Positions 43,640 through 53,388 are shown, counted from the first letter of the stretch. The stretch: DNA of 64,000 bases from Tissierellaceae bacterium (GCA_023229175.1 JALNZV010000001.1:124001-188000); one strand, 5' to 3'. Notes: generated by a model not told the origin, from the letters alone. Numbers and translations: made by a program.

Positions 43640-44019
43640 CCCTTTAAAACGGCATAAACACAATTTTCTATAGTTGTAAATCCTAATTCCTTTGCCTTAT
43701 TTAAAATTTCATCATTGTGAGAGCCTGGCTGAAACCAAATATACTTAATTCCCGCTTCTTTAGCTTCTTCCAAAGTTTTCATCCCAATCTTTGGCGAAAC
43801 AACCATATCTAATACATCTATACTCTCGGGCAAATCATTCAATGAAGAATAAATCTTCTCTCCTTCAATTTCTTCGTAGTTGGGGTTAATTCCATAGGCT
43901 TTGTATCCATGTTCCTTTAGCTTTTTCCATATTTTATAACCATATCTATCTTTTTTGGCAGTTACACCTGCCACGGCCCAAACTTCTTTTCCCAACATTT
44001 CTTCCATTGTATTTGACAT
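43630..44019 (-). CDS. CoA-binding protein (YccU family)
   Basis: 129 residues with a Rossmann-type CoA-binding fold: V-A-G-V-T-A-K-K-D-R-Y-G near residue 17 and W-F-Q-P-G-S near residue 95. Members bind CoA in vitro; the physiological role is unclear. It is a single-gene unit. Confidence 0.87.
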   Translation of the reverse strand: MSNTMEEMLGKEVWAVAGVTAKKDRYGYKIWKKLKEHGYKAYGINPNYEEIEGEKIYSSLNDLPESIDVLDMVVSPKIGMKTLEEAKEAGIKYIWFQPGSHNDEILNKAKELGFTTIENCVYAVLKGKE

Positions 44020-44068
44020 AATATCACCTCTGTTGAAATATACCCTAAATTATAAAAATTAACACATC

Positions 44069-44716
44069 CTAAGTAAATCTTTTACCGTCCTTAATGGGAA
44101 TATATTCTTCATCCAACTCCTCAATTAAAGAACTGCCGCTTGTCAAGTCTGTTATCTCCTTTGTAAAGAACTCTATTTCATCATGTCTTATATAGACAGT
44201 TATATTTACGTTTTCATCAAATACAGTATCTTCCACAAAGTAGCCTTTGTTTAATAAATGATTTTCAATTCTGCCATACATCGTATAGTCTATTGTTAGT
44301 TTCAATTTATTGTGTAATATCATATCTACTATTATTCCAGCGTCTATCCCTATTTTAGCTCCCTTTGTATATGCCCTAATAAGGCCCCCAGTGCCTAATT
44401 TTATTCCCCCAAAATATCTGGTCACAACCACTGCTACGTTTCGCAAGTTTTCCTTTTTTATCACTTCTAAAGCAGGGATTCCCGCTGTACCAGATGGCTC
44501 TCCGTCATCGCTAAATCTTTGGATATTGCTATTTTCACCATATACATATGCGTAAACATTGTGGGTTGCATCTCTATGGGTTGATTTTATTTTTTCAATA
44601 AAAGACAAAGCCTCTTCTTCACTGTTTATTGGCAATGCATAACCAATAAACCTAGATTTATTGATTATGGTTTCGTCTTCACCGTATTTTAATATGGTCT
44701 TATAAACCTTGTCCAT
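44069..44716 (-). CDS. YigZ/IMPACT-family protein
   Basis: 215 residues from ATG 44716, with GAGGAAG upstream. Conserved N-terminal domain with K-S-R-F-I-G-Y, H-N-V-Y-A-Y and D-D-G-E-P-S-G-T-A-G-x-P near residue 75, followed by a ferredoxin-like C-terminal domain. The family resembles eukaryotic IMPACT; the bacterial function is not settled. Confidence 0.9.
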   Translation of the reverse strand: MDKVYKTILKYGEDETIINKSRFIGYALPINSEEEALSFIEKIKSTHRDATHNVYAYVYGENSNIQRFSDDGEPSGTAGIPALEVIKKENLRNVAVVVTRYFGGIKLGTGGLIRAYTKGAKIGIDAGIIVDMILHNKLKLTIDYTMYGRIENHLLNKGYFVEDTVFDENVNITVYIRHDEIEFFTKEITDLTSGSSLIEELDEEYIPIKDGKRFT

Positions 44717-44784
44717 CAAATCTTCCTCTCAAACTAATAAACTCAATAACAAATAAAATTGTAAAATAAGAAGAGGTATACATA

Positions 44785-45228
44785 CTATGCGAATTTTAGT
44801 TTTTCCTCATAATCCTTAAATTCCAAGTATCTTTTATAAGCTAGGTTTACTAGGGATTTGTCTTGACTGTATGTTATCATGTCAATAGCCTCGTCTACAG
44901 TATAAAATCCTCCTTCTTGAAATCCTTCTTGGAAATTCAGTGAAAAGCTCTCACCATCTGACTCCATTATATACCATATAATCTTGTTGCAAACTGCTTG
45001 GTTTCTAGTGAGGGAATAAAATTCATAGGCGGTCTCTCCTGCAGACGAAACTATTTTTGGATCTATTATTCCAGTCTCAAACTCTACTCTGCCAATGGCA
45101 GTTTCAGGTGGAAGTTCTTCGCCCCTTATCTTTCCCTTTGGCAATATCCATTCATTTTTATCATTTTTCATTATAAATACCTTATTGTCCTTAAAAACTA
45201 TTCCACCTGCACAGTTTCTTATTATCAT
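44785..45228 (-). CDS. Nudix-fold protein with a degenerate Nudix box
   Basis: 147 residues from ATG 45228, with GGAG 8 nt upstream. The overall Nudix fold is clear (N-terminal G-G-I-V, W-I-L-P-K-G), but the Nudix box reads G-R-V-E-F-E-T-G where R-E-x-x-E-E-x-G is expected. Two metal-ligand positions are therefore changed. The protein may hydrolyse poorly or act as a ligand-binding protein. It lies just behind hflX and overlaps no ribosome binding site of it. Confidence 0.75.
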   Translation of the reverse strand: MIIRNCAGGIVFKDNKVFIMKNDKNEWILPKGKIRGEELPPETAIGRVEFETGIIDPKIVSSAGETAYEFYSLTRNQAVCNKIIWYIMESDGESFSLNFQEGFQEGGFYTVDEAIDMITYSQDKSLVNLAYKRYLEFKDYEEKLKFA

Positions 45229-45233
45229 GTATA

Positions 45234-46526
45234 TCACTCCTCGTAATTTTTTAGATATGCTTTATATTTCTCCATATCTATTTCGTTAATATTTAATTGT
45301 AATATGGTACCGTCCTCCATATATTCAACCTTCAAAATCTGATAATTATCCATAAAATAGTTCACTAAGCTTTGCTTATCATAGGGAATATTTACAGTGA
45401 CTAATTTATATGAATGGGGCAGCATTTCTTCAATGTTTTTTAATAGTTTCTTAATGTTTTCCCCCTTTTTTGCGGATATAAATACTTTGTTTTCCACATC
45501 CCTATTTTCATATATCAATTTATCGATACTTACTTTATCCATCTTGTTGAATACAGTTATTATAGGTTTGTCTACTACTTCTAATTCCCTTAATATTTTT
45601 AAAGTGGTTTGTATCTGAATATCTAAATCGCTATTTGAACCATCTACCACGTGAAGCAATAGGTCTGCATACTTCGCCTCTTCCAATGTCCCCTTAAATG
45701 CCTCAATTAGCTTAGTAGGTAATTTCGAAACAAAGCCTACAGTATCGGTCAATAGAAAATTCTGCCCATTTAGCATTCTAGCTTTTCTGAGTGAAGTATC
45801 TAAGGTTGCAAACAACATATCTTCCACATATACTTCCTTTGTTTCATCACCGTCTCCATACAATTCAATAATTTTATTTAATAAAGTGGATTTACCGGCA
45901 TTTGTATAGCCCACTAAAGCTACAATGGGAATACTTGAGCCTTCTCTTTGTTTTCTTTTAATCTTTCGGACTTTTTCAACTTCTCTTAATTCCTTTTCAA
46001 TATTGTTTACTTCCCTCAGTATATGTCTTCTATCGGTTTCGAGCTTCTGCTCCCCAGGCCCTCTAGTCCCTATGCCCCCGCCTTCCCTGGATAAATAATC
46101 TCTAAATCCAATTAATCTAGGCAGACGGTATTTTAGCTGTGCTAACTTTACTTGTAGTTTCCCCTCTTTTGATTTTGCCCTATTGGCGAATATATCTAAA
46201 ATTAGATTAGTCCTATCTACGATTTTTTTATCTATAATCTTTTCGAGGTTTCTCAGCTGTGCCCCTGACAACTCGTCATTAAACACAACTGTAGTAATTG
46301 AAAGTTCATCGCAGTAATGCTTTATTTCTTCCGCTTTCCCTTTTCCAATATAGTATGCAGGGTTTATGGAATCTCTTTTCTGTACTAATCTAGTAATAGC
46401 TACGCCATTAGCAGCTTTTACTAATTCTTCTAACTCGTCTAATGAATTTTCAATATCTATTGTATCTTTATCTAATTCTATACCGACTATTAAAACCCTT
46501 TCCCCCATTTTTGTTCTCTGTTCCAA
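45234..46526 (-). CDS. hflX: GTPase HflX
   Basis: About 430 residues from TTG 46526, with AGGAG 7 nt upstream; the ATG at 46541 is an alternative. The N-terminal HflX domain with the G-G-G-I-G-T-R-G-P-G-E-Q motif and the G domain with G-Y-T-N-A-G-K-S-T-L, D-T-V-G-F and N-K-M-D are complete. It splits stalled ribosomes after heat or antibiotic stress. Confidence 0.95.
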   Translation of the reverse strand: MEQRTKMGERVLIVGIELDKDTIDIENSLDELEELVKAANGVAITRLVQKRDSINPAYYIGKGKAEEIKHYCDELSITTVVFNDELSGAQLRNLEKIIDKKIVDRTNLILDIFANRAKSKEGKLQVKLAQLKYRLPRLIGFRDYLSREGGGIGTRGPGEQKLETDRRHILREVNNIEKELREVEKVRKIKRKQREGSSIPIVALVGYTNAGKSTLLNKIIELYGDGDETKEVYVEDMLFATLDTSLRKARMLNGQNFLLTDTVGFVSKLPTKLIEAFKGTLEEAKYADLLLHVVDGSNSDLDIQIQTTLKILRELEVVDKPIITVFNKMDKVSIDKLIYENRDVENKVFISAKKGENIKKLLKNIEEMLPHSYKLVTVNIPYDKQSLVNYFMDNYQILKVEYMEDGTILQLNINEIDMEKYKAYLKNYEE

Positions 46527-46579
46527 TTTATCACTCCTCATGGCTGCTCTTTACATTATTATACCATTTTTTAGTTAAT

Positions 46580-47233
46580 TTATCTAAGAATGTCTAAATA
46601 TTCTTTAGATGGAATTGTAAAGTACTGTTCTGGCACATCTCCTATAATCACAGTTTCAGCTATAGGTATATTTGTGGTAATATTTATTGTTTTAGATATT
46701 AAAGGTACGATAATCCTAATGTCCGTCGACACGATTAAATAAATCCTATGTCGAGTCTGATTTATTCCTGCTTCTTCAAATTCCGTTGCAAACCCAACAT
46801 TTACCGAGCCTTGAGGTTGAATTTGTAAATTTAAGCTAGGTAAGTTTATTAAATATCTATTAAAAGTATTACTAAGGGGCACCTTGACCTTTGAATTTGA
46901 TAAATTTTTCAGCTGTTCCTGTACCTCCAATGCCATATCGGCTGCTATGCTGTTCATTAATATGGTATTAGCCTGCATCAATGACACTCTTCCTTCTAAA
47001 TCGTACTTTACTAGAATTAAATTCTCGTAATTTATGTCCTCTTTAATTTTAGACTTTATGGTGTCGTTTATAGCCTTTGTGGTTACGGATTTTGCTCTGA
47101 CCTCTGCAACTGCAATCAGTGTTGGCTTAATATTGCGGTCAACATAATTATATAAGTACAATAAAAACAACAGAAAAATAAAAATATAGATGATGTATCT
47201 TTTCTTACGAACTTTGCTTAGAATCTTTTTCAC
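46580..47233 (-). CDS. yunB: Sporulation protein YunB
   Basis: About 217 residues from GTG 47233, with GGGGG upstream; the GTG at 47242 is too close to it. One N-terminal membrane helix (about residues 12-30) is followed by the conserved YunB body containing L-M-Q-A-N-T, P-L-S-N-T-F and I-P-I-A-E-T-V-I-I-G-D-V-P. In B. subtilis it is a mother-cell sporulation protein of unclear function. Confidence 0.88.
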   Translation of the reverse strand: MKKILSKVRKKRYIIYIFIFLLFLLYLYNYVDRNIKPTLIAVAEVRAKSVTTKAINDTIKSKIKEDINYENLILVKYDLEGRVSLMQANTILMNSIAADMALEVQEQLKNLSNSKVKVPLSNTFNRYLINLPSLNLQIQPQGSVNVGFATEFEEAGINQTRHRIYLIVSTDIRIIVPLISKTINITTNIPIAETVIIGDVPEQYFTIPSKEYLDILR

Positions 47234-47314
47234 GGCGGTCACCCCCTATTTTAATATATGATTGTATTCCATAGAATTGTTTGTTTTATAAGAAATATTG
47301 AAATTATTGATATA

Positions 47315-47343
47315 TTAACAATGTACTTCTTTTATGGTATAAT
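47315..47343 (+). promoter_or_regulatory. Promoter for the class A PBP gene
   Basis: TTAACA (47315-47320), 17 nt, TATAAT (47338-47343) with TGG before it as an extended -10. It is 39 nt before the start codon and divergent from yunB. Confidence 0.8.
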
Positions 47344-47382
47344 TAATAAGTTCTAGTTTTTACCGTTTAAGGAGGAGTTTTT

Positions 47383-50319
47383 ATGGACAAAGACAATAAG
47401 AATGTAAAGAAGATGTCCGCTGGAAAATTGACCCTAAGAATTATTAAAATTTTATTGATTATAATTTTAGTATTATCTTTTGTAGCAGGGGGTATGCTCA
47501 TTGGCGTTGTACTTTCAATGATTAAAGATGCTCCCGATATTGACCCAAGCAGGGTCAATGCTTCATTGGATTTGACCTCTACCATATACGATGCCGATGG
47601 AAATTTAATTGAGAAAATCCAGGCTCCGGAGTTCAGAACCATGGTGAAGCTGAATCAGATGCCAAAGTATCTAAGAGATGCCTTTATAGCCATAGAAGAT
47701 GAAAGATATGAAACCCATTTTGGGGTTGACCCTAAAGGGATAATTGCTTCTGCCCTAGACAATATCAAGGCAGGAGCTGCAGTGAGAGGTGCCAGTACGA
47801 TTACCCAACAATTAGTGAGAAATGTTTACCTAAACCTAGATAAAAAATGGGATAGAAAAGTAAAAGAGGCCTACTTGGCTATTCAACTGGAAAAGTATTT
47901 GACTAAAGATCAAATACTGGAAGCCTATTTAAATAGGATAAACTTAGGCCGTGGTGCTTATGGAGTTCAGGAAGCTGCTCAAACGTATTTTTCTAAGGAT
48001 GTAAATGAACTGACCATTGCCGAAGCAGCTTTATTTGCAGGGGTAGTTAAAAGTCCTACTAAATACGCTCCCTATCATGCTATTAAACTTGAAGACTTTG
48101 ATAGCACAAAGCATTATGAAGTTGGCAGGCTTGAGATATTGGGCGAAAAATACGTGGCTGTTTACAATGACGAAGCAGTACAAAGACAAAAAATAGTCCT
48201 TAGTCAATTGCTAAAATTGGGGAAAATTACTGAGTATGAATATAATACTGCCATAAATCAGGACATTAAAAATAGTTTGAATCCAGGACAAAAGAAAATA
48301 GAAGGTATTTCCTCTTATTTTACAGATTATGTCAAAACCCAAACCGTTGACGCTCTCATGGAAAGGCTTGGCTACACAAAAGAAGAGGCGCAGGACCTTT
48401 TATTCACAGGCGGGTTGAAAATTTATTCCACCATCGATGTAGAATTGCAAAAAGAACTGGAAAATATCTATAGGAATTTTACTGAAATAATGGTGGGTGA
48501 CCCTGAAAAGTTAAATAACCCCATTCTAGTGGATTGGAGATTAAGTAAGGCAAAAAATATCTTAGACGATAGCAACAACATTATCTTCTATTTGCAAGAA
48601 AATTTATTTAATGATGACTTTGAACTAATTATAGAAGCGGGAACATACGAATTTAGGGATGGAAATTTATATATTAAAAATAACAAACTTACTCCATATC
48701 CTAAACATGTAGATGTGGCTGATTATTACAATATCGATGAAAAGAAAAATCTAGTTACCTATACAGTAGGTTCTATAATATTACCTGAAGAAGACTATGG
48801 TATAACCGATGACAAAGAGATTAAAATCAGTGGAAACTATTTAAGAAATAATGCTGATTTTTACAGGGTTGACGGAGAAGAAAATCTCTTAATCAGCGAT
48901 AAATACTTTTTCAGATCAAAGGACGGCATTGTACAGCCTCAATCTGCAACTGTGGTACTCGACTACAAGACAGGTCATATTAAAGGGTTAATTGGAGGCA
49001 GGGACATTGAAGGAACTAGCATCTTAAACAGAGCTACTTCCTCCCAAAGGCAACCTGGTTCCTCTATAAAGCCTATTGCCGTATATTTGCCCGCCCTTGA
49101 CAACGGCTATACAGCTGCTACGCCCATTGACGACATTCCATACTACAACGATAAGGGTGTGCTTTGGCCGAAGAACTGGTACAAGGAAGGTTACAGAGGT
49201 ATTACTCCCCTAAGAAGAGCCGTTGAGCAATCTAGTAATGTTACTTCAGTAAAAACTGTTGAAAGTATTGGAGTACAAACGTCTTTACAATATCTAGAAA
49301 AATTTGGAATCATAAGCAAGACTAACCCAGAAAAAGACAGTATCATTACTTCCGCTGAAAATAGGGCTTATAACGACGAGAATCTATCTTCAATGGCATT
49401 AGGTGGAATGACTAAGGGCTTGACTCCTTTGGAATTAACAGCTGCATACGGTGCCATTGCCAACGGTGGAGTCTATATAGAGCCTATTTCCTTTACTAAA
49501 ATTGAGGATAAGAATGGAAATACAATAATAGAAAATATACCTAGGGAAAGTGAGGTAGCTTCACCCCAAGTATCATTTATCATGGCAGATATCCTTAGGA
49601 CTACTGTGGCAAATGGAATTGCAGGTAAAGCAAAGCTCAACAACATGGTAGTGGGAGGTAAAACCGGTACTACTCAAAATCAGGCAGATATATGGTTTGT
49701 CGGTTTTACTCCATATTATGCCACTGGCGTATGGATTGGAAACGATTCTCCAAAGATTACTTTATCAAAAAGTAGTAGTACTGCGGCTGAGTTTTGGCAA
49801 TATATAATGACTAGATTACATGAGGATAAGGAAAGCATCACTGCCTTTGAACAACCTGGCGGTCTAGTAAAAGTAAACGTATGCACTATCTCTGGAAAGT
49901 TGCCTACGGAGCATTGTAGTCACGATCCAAGAGGTAGCACTGTTAGGTCGGAATTTTTTGTAAAAGGAACCGAACCAAAGGAGTATTGCGATTCCCATGT
50001 GGAATTAACCATAGATACTTCCAACGGAAAAATCGCCAATGAATATTGTCCAGAGGAAAACCTTGAAACAAAAGTATTTGTGGAACGAGAAATACCGTAT
50101 AATCCAGAGGAAAACAACGGTTTAGCTCCCACTGACTATCAATACGAAGCTCCTACCGAAATATGTGATGAACACGATGAAACCACAGTTATTCCAGAGT
50201 CAGATGACCCATGGGATTCTTGGTTCCCCTGGTTTCCTTGGAACAGGGAAGAAGATGATACAAATGACAATAACGATATAGAAGATAACTACAACGAATA
50301 TGATGAGTACGGCGACTAA
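47383..50319 (+). CDS. Class A penicillin-binding protein (PBP1A-like)
   Basis: 978 residues. Membrane anchor about 20-45; glycosyltransferase (GT51) with E-D-E-R-Y and G-A-S-T-I-T-Q-Q-L; transpeptidase motifs S-S-I-K, S-S-N and K-T-G-T-T. A roughly 140-residue insert (about 350-500) precedes the transpeptidase. The C-terminal part has several Cys residues (C-T-I-S-G-K-L-P-T-E-H-C and repeats) and ends in an acidic Asp/Glu/Asn tail. It builds and cross-links peptidoglycan. AAGGAGGAG is the ribosome binding site. Confidence 0.95.
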   Translation: MDKDNKNVKKMSAGKLTLRIIKILLIIILVLSFVAGGMLIGVVLSMIKDAPDIDPSRVNASLDLTSTIYDADGNLIEKIQAPEFRTMVKLNQMPKYLRDAFIAIEDERYETHFGVDPKGIIASALDNIKAGAAVRGASTITQQLVRNVYLNLDKKWDRKVKEAYLAIQLEKYLTKDQILEAYLNRINLGRGAYGVQEAAQTYFSKDVNELTIAEAALFAGVVKSPTKYAPYHAIKLEDFDSTKHYEVGRLEILGEKYVAVYNDEAVQRQKIVLSQLLKLGKITEYEYNTAINQDIKNSLNPGQKKIEGISSYFTDYVKTQTVDALMERLGYTKEEAQDLLFTGGLKIYSTIDVELQKELENIYRNFTEIMVGDPEKLNNPILVDWRLSKAKNILDDSNNIIFYLQENLFNDDFELIIEAGTYEFRDGNLYIKNNKLTPYPKHVDVADYYNIDEKKNLVTYTVGSIILPEEDYGITDDKEIKISGNYLRNNADFYRVDGEENLLISDKYFFRSKDGIVQPQSATVVLDYKTGHIKGLIGGRDIEGTSILNRATSSQRQPGSSIKPIAVYLPALDNGYTAATPIDDIPYYNDKGVLWPKNWYKEGYRGITPLRRAVEQSSNVTSVKTVESIGVQTSLQYLEKFGIISKTNPEKDSIITSAENRAYNDENLSSMALGGMTKGLTPLELTAAYGAIANGGVYIEPISFTKIEDKNGNTIIENIPRESEVASPQVSFIMADILRTTVANGIAGKAKLNNMVVGGKTGTTQNQADIWFVGFTPYYATGVWIGNDSPKITLSKSSSTAAEFWQYIMTRLHEDKESITAFEQPGGLVKVNVCTISGKLPTEHCSHDPRGSTVRSEFFVKGTEPKEYCDSHVELTIDTSNGKIANEYCPEENLETKVFVEREIPYNPEENNGLAPTDYQYEAPTEICDEHDETTVIPESDDPWDSWFPWFPWNREEDDTNDNNDIEDNYNEYDEYGD

Positions 50320-50345
50320 AAAAGCTAGGGAATTCCCTAGCTTTT
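50320..50345. terminator. Bidirectional terminator between the class A PBP gene and spoVAE
   Basis: A 26-nt perfect palindrome, AAAAGCTAGGGAA and its complement, with T-runs at both ends; it lies between the convergent 3' ends. Confidence 0.88.
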
Positions 50346-50693
50346 CGTTTTAGGTTTAAATACGAGGGCCATTACATAACCAAATAGTATTGCTGCACCT
50401 ATACCTCCTGCTGCAGCTGTTATGCCGCCAGTAAATGCCCCAATTACTCCCTTTGCCTTGGCTCCCTCTATGGCACCCTGAGAAAGGGAATATCCAAATC
50501 CAACAATGGGTACAGTGGCCCCTGCACCTCCAAATTTTACAATAGGCTCATATACTCCAATTCCTCCTAAGACTACCCCTGCCGTAAGAAATATTACCAA
50601 TATATGTGCTGGGGTCAATTTAGTGTTATCTAATATTACTTGGCCTATTAAACATATTAGGCCTCCAACTAAAAATGCCTTAATAAACTCCAT
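50337..50693 (-). CDS. spoVAE: Stage V sporulation protein AE (SpoVAEb)
   Basis: 118 residues, about four membrane helices with G-x-G-G-A-T-V-P-I-V-G-F-G-Y-S-L, a SpoVAC/AEb family pattern shared with the gene at 51.7 kb. It belongs to the inner-membrane channel that moves dipicolinic acid into the forespore and out during germination. Last gene of the operon. Confidence 0.93.
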   Translation of the reverse strand: MEFIKAFLVGGLICLIGQVILDNTKLTPAHILVIFLTAGVVLGGIGVYEPIVKFGGAGATVPIVGFGYSLSQGAIEGAKAKGVIGAFTGGITAAAGGIGAAILFGYVMALVFKPKTKS

Positions 50694-50703
50694 GTAACCC
50701 CTC

Positions 50704-51717
50704 CTAACCCTTATTTATATCGATGGTAACTGCGTGAGCTATACCGGGAATTGATTCCCCTTGTTGATTTATGGTTGTGGAATGAAGAGCCCCAGTCGCT
50801 ATAAGCAATACTCTGCTAAAACTACCTTTCAGAACCTCCTTATATATATATCCATTAAACACTGTAGCTGCACAGGCACAACCAGAACCTCCTGCATGGG
50901 TGTCTTGATTTTTATGGTCGAATATCTCTACTCCACAGTCAGTAAATTTTTCACTTAGATCAAATCCTTCTTTTTGCATTAAATCTATAACTATGGACTT
51001 CCCAATGATTCCCAAGTCCCCCGATATTATCAAATCGTAATCTGCCGGAGAATAGCCAGTATCATTAAAGTGGCTAATTAATGTATCCATCGCCGCTGGA
51101 GCCATGGCAGCACCCATATTGGTGGCATCCTTTATTCCCATATCGACAATTTTACCTGTGGTGGCGTAAGTGACATATGGGCCATTGCCATCTGCGGACA
51201 AAACTGTGGCTCCTGCCCCAGTTACAGTCCATTGGGATGAAAAATTTCTTTGACTCCCATATTCCAATGGAAACCTGAATTGCCTCTCTGCAGAACTAAA
51301 ATGGCTAGATGTGGCACAAATAACCTTTTTTGCAAATCCACCATCTACAAGCATTGCACCTAGGGACAGAGCCTCAGTCATTGTAGAGCAAGCTCCATAC
51401 AGTCCATAAAACGGTATACTCAGCTGTCTCGCCGTATAGGAGGATGTAATTATTTGGTTTAACAAGTCTCCTGAAATCAAATAATCTATGTCATTGTTTG
51501 CTAAATTCCCATTGCTAAGGGCAGATTTTATTGCTTCCTCCTGTATTTTCGACTCCGCCTTTTCAAAGGATTCCTGTCCCCACATGTCATCCTCTAAAAT
51601 TAAGTCAAAATAATCCTTTAGGGGCCCTTCACCTTCTTTTGGCCCTACTATTGTATAGGTGCTTACTATGGACGGCGGATTTTGAAATTTTACAGTCTGC
51701 ATTCCAACCTTCTTCAC
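50704..51717 (-). CDS. spoVAD: Stage V sporulation protein AD
   Basis: 337 residues with a thiolase-like fold: G-A-C-S-T-M-T-E near residue 120 and H-A-G-G-S-G-C-A-C-A near residue 276, where the active-site layout is altered from true thiolases. It binds dipicolinic acid directly. The GTG start matches the known SpoVAD N-terminus (M-K-K-V-G-M-Q-T). Confidence 0.95.
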   Translation of the reverse strand: MKKVGMQTVKFQNPPSIVSTYTIVGPKEGEGPLKDYFDLILEDDMWGQESFEKAESKIQEEAIKSALSNGNLANNDIDYLISGDLLNQIITSSYTARQLSIPFYGLYGACSTMTEALSLGAMLVDGGFAKKVICATSSHFSSAERQFRFPLEYGSQRNFSSQWTVTGAGATVLSADGNGPYVTYATTGKIVDMGIKDATNMGAAMAPAAMDTLISHFNDTGYSPADYDLIISGDLGIIGKSIVIDLMQKEGFDLSEKFTDCGVEIFDHKNQDTHAGGSGCACAATVFNGYIYKEVLKGSFSRVLLIATGALHSTTINQQGESIPGIAHAVTIDINKG

Positions 51718-51727
51718 CCCATGTGTA

Positions 51728-52174
51728 TCATCCCTTCTTTAATAATAGATGCAATATACCCACAATAATTGAACCGCCTACTCCATAAACCAAGACGGGA
51801 CCGGCAATTACAAACATCTTTGCTGCCACCCCAAATATTAAGCCCTCAGTTTTAAATTCCATGGCAGGAGATACAACTGCGTTGGAAAAACCAGTTATAG
51901 GAACTAGTGAACCGGCACCGCCCACCTTGCCAATTTTATCATATACACCCAGCCCCGTTAGCAGTGCACCTAAAAATACTAATATAATGGCCGTACCCGC
52001 AGCAACAGCCTTATCGTCTAAGCCATTTTCCACTAACCAATTTCGTATAAACTGTCCCAATACGCAAATCACGCCCCCTACTACAAAGGCCATTGTATTG
52101 TTTTTCAAAAAAGTCGGCTTTGGAACCCTTTGTTCTGCATATCTTTGATACTCTTTTTTGTTCATGTTTTCCAT
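51728..52174 (-). CDS. spoVAC: Stage V sporulation protein AC
   Basis: 148 residues, about five membrane helices, V-V-G-G-V-I-C-V-L-G-Q-F and V-P-I-T-G-F-S-N-A motifs. It acts as a mechanosensitive channel for dipicolinic acid release in B. subtilis. ATG with AGGAG 8 nt upstream. Confidence 0.95.
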   Translation of the reverse strand: MENMNKKEYQRYAEQRVPKPTFLKNNTMAFVVGGVICVLGQFIRNWLVENGLDDKAVAAGTAIILVFLGALLTGLGVYDKIGKVGGAGSLVPITGFSNAVVSPAMEFKTEGLIFGVAAKMFVIAGPVLVYGVGGSIIVGILHLLLKKG

Positions 52175-52184
52175 CTACTCACTC

Positions 52185-52601
52185 CTAATCAAGATATATC
52201 CAATATATTAGGGAACCCATTACCTTCCCTCCAATAAGGGCCCATATAATATATTTTAAGTCGTGTTTTATTTTTATTTTTTTAGATATGACAGGGATAA
52301 CATTTAACACTTCTGCCAAAGCAGAAGACAATATACCTATGAAAACACCATAAAAAAAACCTATTGGGACGACAGAAAAAGCTGGTAATCCAAAGTTAAA
52401 GTTTGCAAAATACATTACTATAGACAATATTATAGATATTATCATAGTCAATTGATATAGTTTTAAATATCCCTCAGTTTCCGTAAACTGTGCTAGTCGA
52501 GGAAGAATCTGCAATATGGTGATAAAGGCCACCATGGCACCTCCAACGATGACTCCTCCTCCAAAGGCAATCAATATCATTATTGAATTTTTTATTATCA
52601 T
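52185..52601 (-). CDS. spoVAB: Stage V sporulation protein AB
   Basis: 138 residues, four or so membrane helices, with the typical G-G-G-V-I-V-G-G-A-M-V-A-F and P-V-I-S-K-K-I-K-I segments. It belongs to the SpoVA complex; its individual role is unknown. Close spacing to spoVAA and spoVAC. Confidence 0.9.
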   Translation of the reverse strand: MIIKNSIMILIAFGGGVIVGGAMVAFITILQILPRLAQFTETEGYLKLYQLTMIISIILSIVMYFANFNFGLPAFSVVPIGFFYGVFIGILSSALAEVLNVIPVISKKIKIKHDLKYIIWALIGGKVMGSLIYWIYLD

Positions 52602-52619
52602 AACATCTACCTACTTTGA

Positions 52620-53234
52620 TTAAGGCTTTTTTGTTTCATTTAATATGTTTTCCTCCATATCTTTGTCATAAAGGTACAATTGTATTTCCATAGGTCCAGG
52701 TTCTTTAACTCTCCTTAGGCTGGAACTAATGACCCTAGAAAAAAATGTAACCACACCTACTCCTATTCCGATGGAATAAGGTATAACGAGGAGAAGTGGA
52801 TTTTCCTTTCTTTCACCAGTAAATGTATAGTATAAGTCTTTCATTGTTTTGCTGGAATTCACATCTTCGTGAAAGTTTATCAAGGCCAGACTTGAACCAA
52901 AGAACAGAATTATGCAGACGGCTGCTACCTTGATGACCTTCCACAGTGTATTCTTATCTGTTTCCGACTTATATTCTATTAGCACTTCCACCTCACCTAA
53001 TAAATCTAATTCTATCATGGGAAATTGAGTAAGCAGTACCTCAGCTATTTCAATAGCTGTTTTATAGTCCCAATCCTCCTTATTATGCTGTGTGCTGATT
53101 TCCGTCATCTCTATGTTTTTTTGGATTATCTGGTTATTGCAATATACTTCTCCTAAGTCCTTTACGAGAAGTGGTCGCTTTGGATCTAAAGTAGCCTTTT
53201 TGTTAATCGTAAGATATACCTTTTCTTTCTGCAT
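52620..53234 (-). CDS. spoVAA: Stage V sporulation protein AA
   Basis: 204 residues. A soluble N-terminal domain with K-D-L-G-E-V-Y-C and two C-terminal membrane helices (about 110-130 and 150-170). It is a required subunit of the SpoVA channel. Its start overlaps a 61-residue ORF upstream by 32 nt, which suggests coupled translation. Confidence 0.9.
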   Translation of the reverse strand: MQKEKVYLTINKKATLDPKRPLLVKDLGEVYCNNQIIQKNIEMTEISTQHNKEDWDYKTAIEIAEVLLTQFPMIELDLLGEVEVLIEYKSETDKNTLWKVIKVAAVCIILFFGSSLALINFHEDVNSSKTMKDLYYTFTGERKENPLLLVIPYSIGIGVGVVTFFSRVISSSLRRVKEPGPMEIQLYLYDKDMEENILNETKKP

Positions 53235-53388
53235 CCATTAGACCCCCTGTGCTCTTAAATACAAAATCTGCCATCTTCGGTATTGTCTTATTGGTGGTTT
53301 GCTCTTTATACCATAAAAAACCACCTAAAACAATCAATGTTACCATGAGCAAAAAAATTATTCTTTTATGGCAAAGTCTATATGTCAT
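53203..53388 (-). CDS. Small membrane protein upstream of spoVAA
   Basis: 61 residues: basic start, one hydrophobic helix (about 10-25) and a hydrophilic end with F-K-S-T-G-G-L-M-D-A. It has a strong GAGGTGAT ribosome binding site before ATG 53388 and overlaps spoVAA. It follows the sigF terminator, so it is the first gene of the spoVA transcription unit. I recognise no family. A role in the SpoVA complex is a guess from position. Confidence 0.6.
   Translation of the reverse strand: MTYRLCHKRIIFLLMVTLIVLGGFLWYKEQTTNKTIPKMADFVFKSTGGLMDAERKGISYD

Noticed and set aside
46580..47290. Sigma-E promoter for yunB
   Set aside because: A -10-like AATACAAT is present on the minus strand, but no -35 match lies at the right distance.
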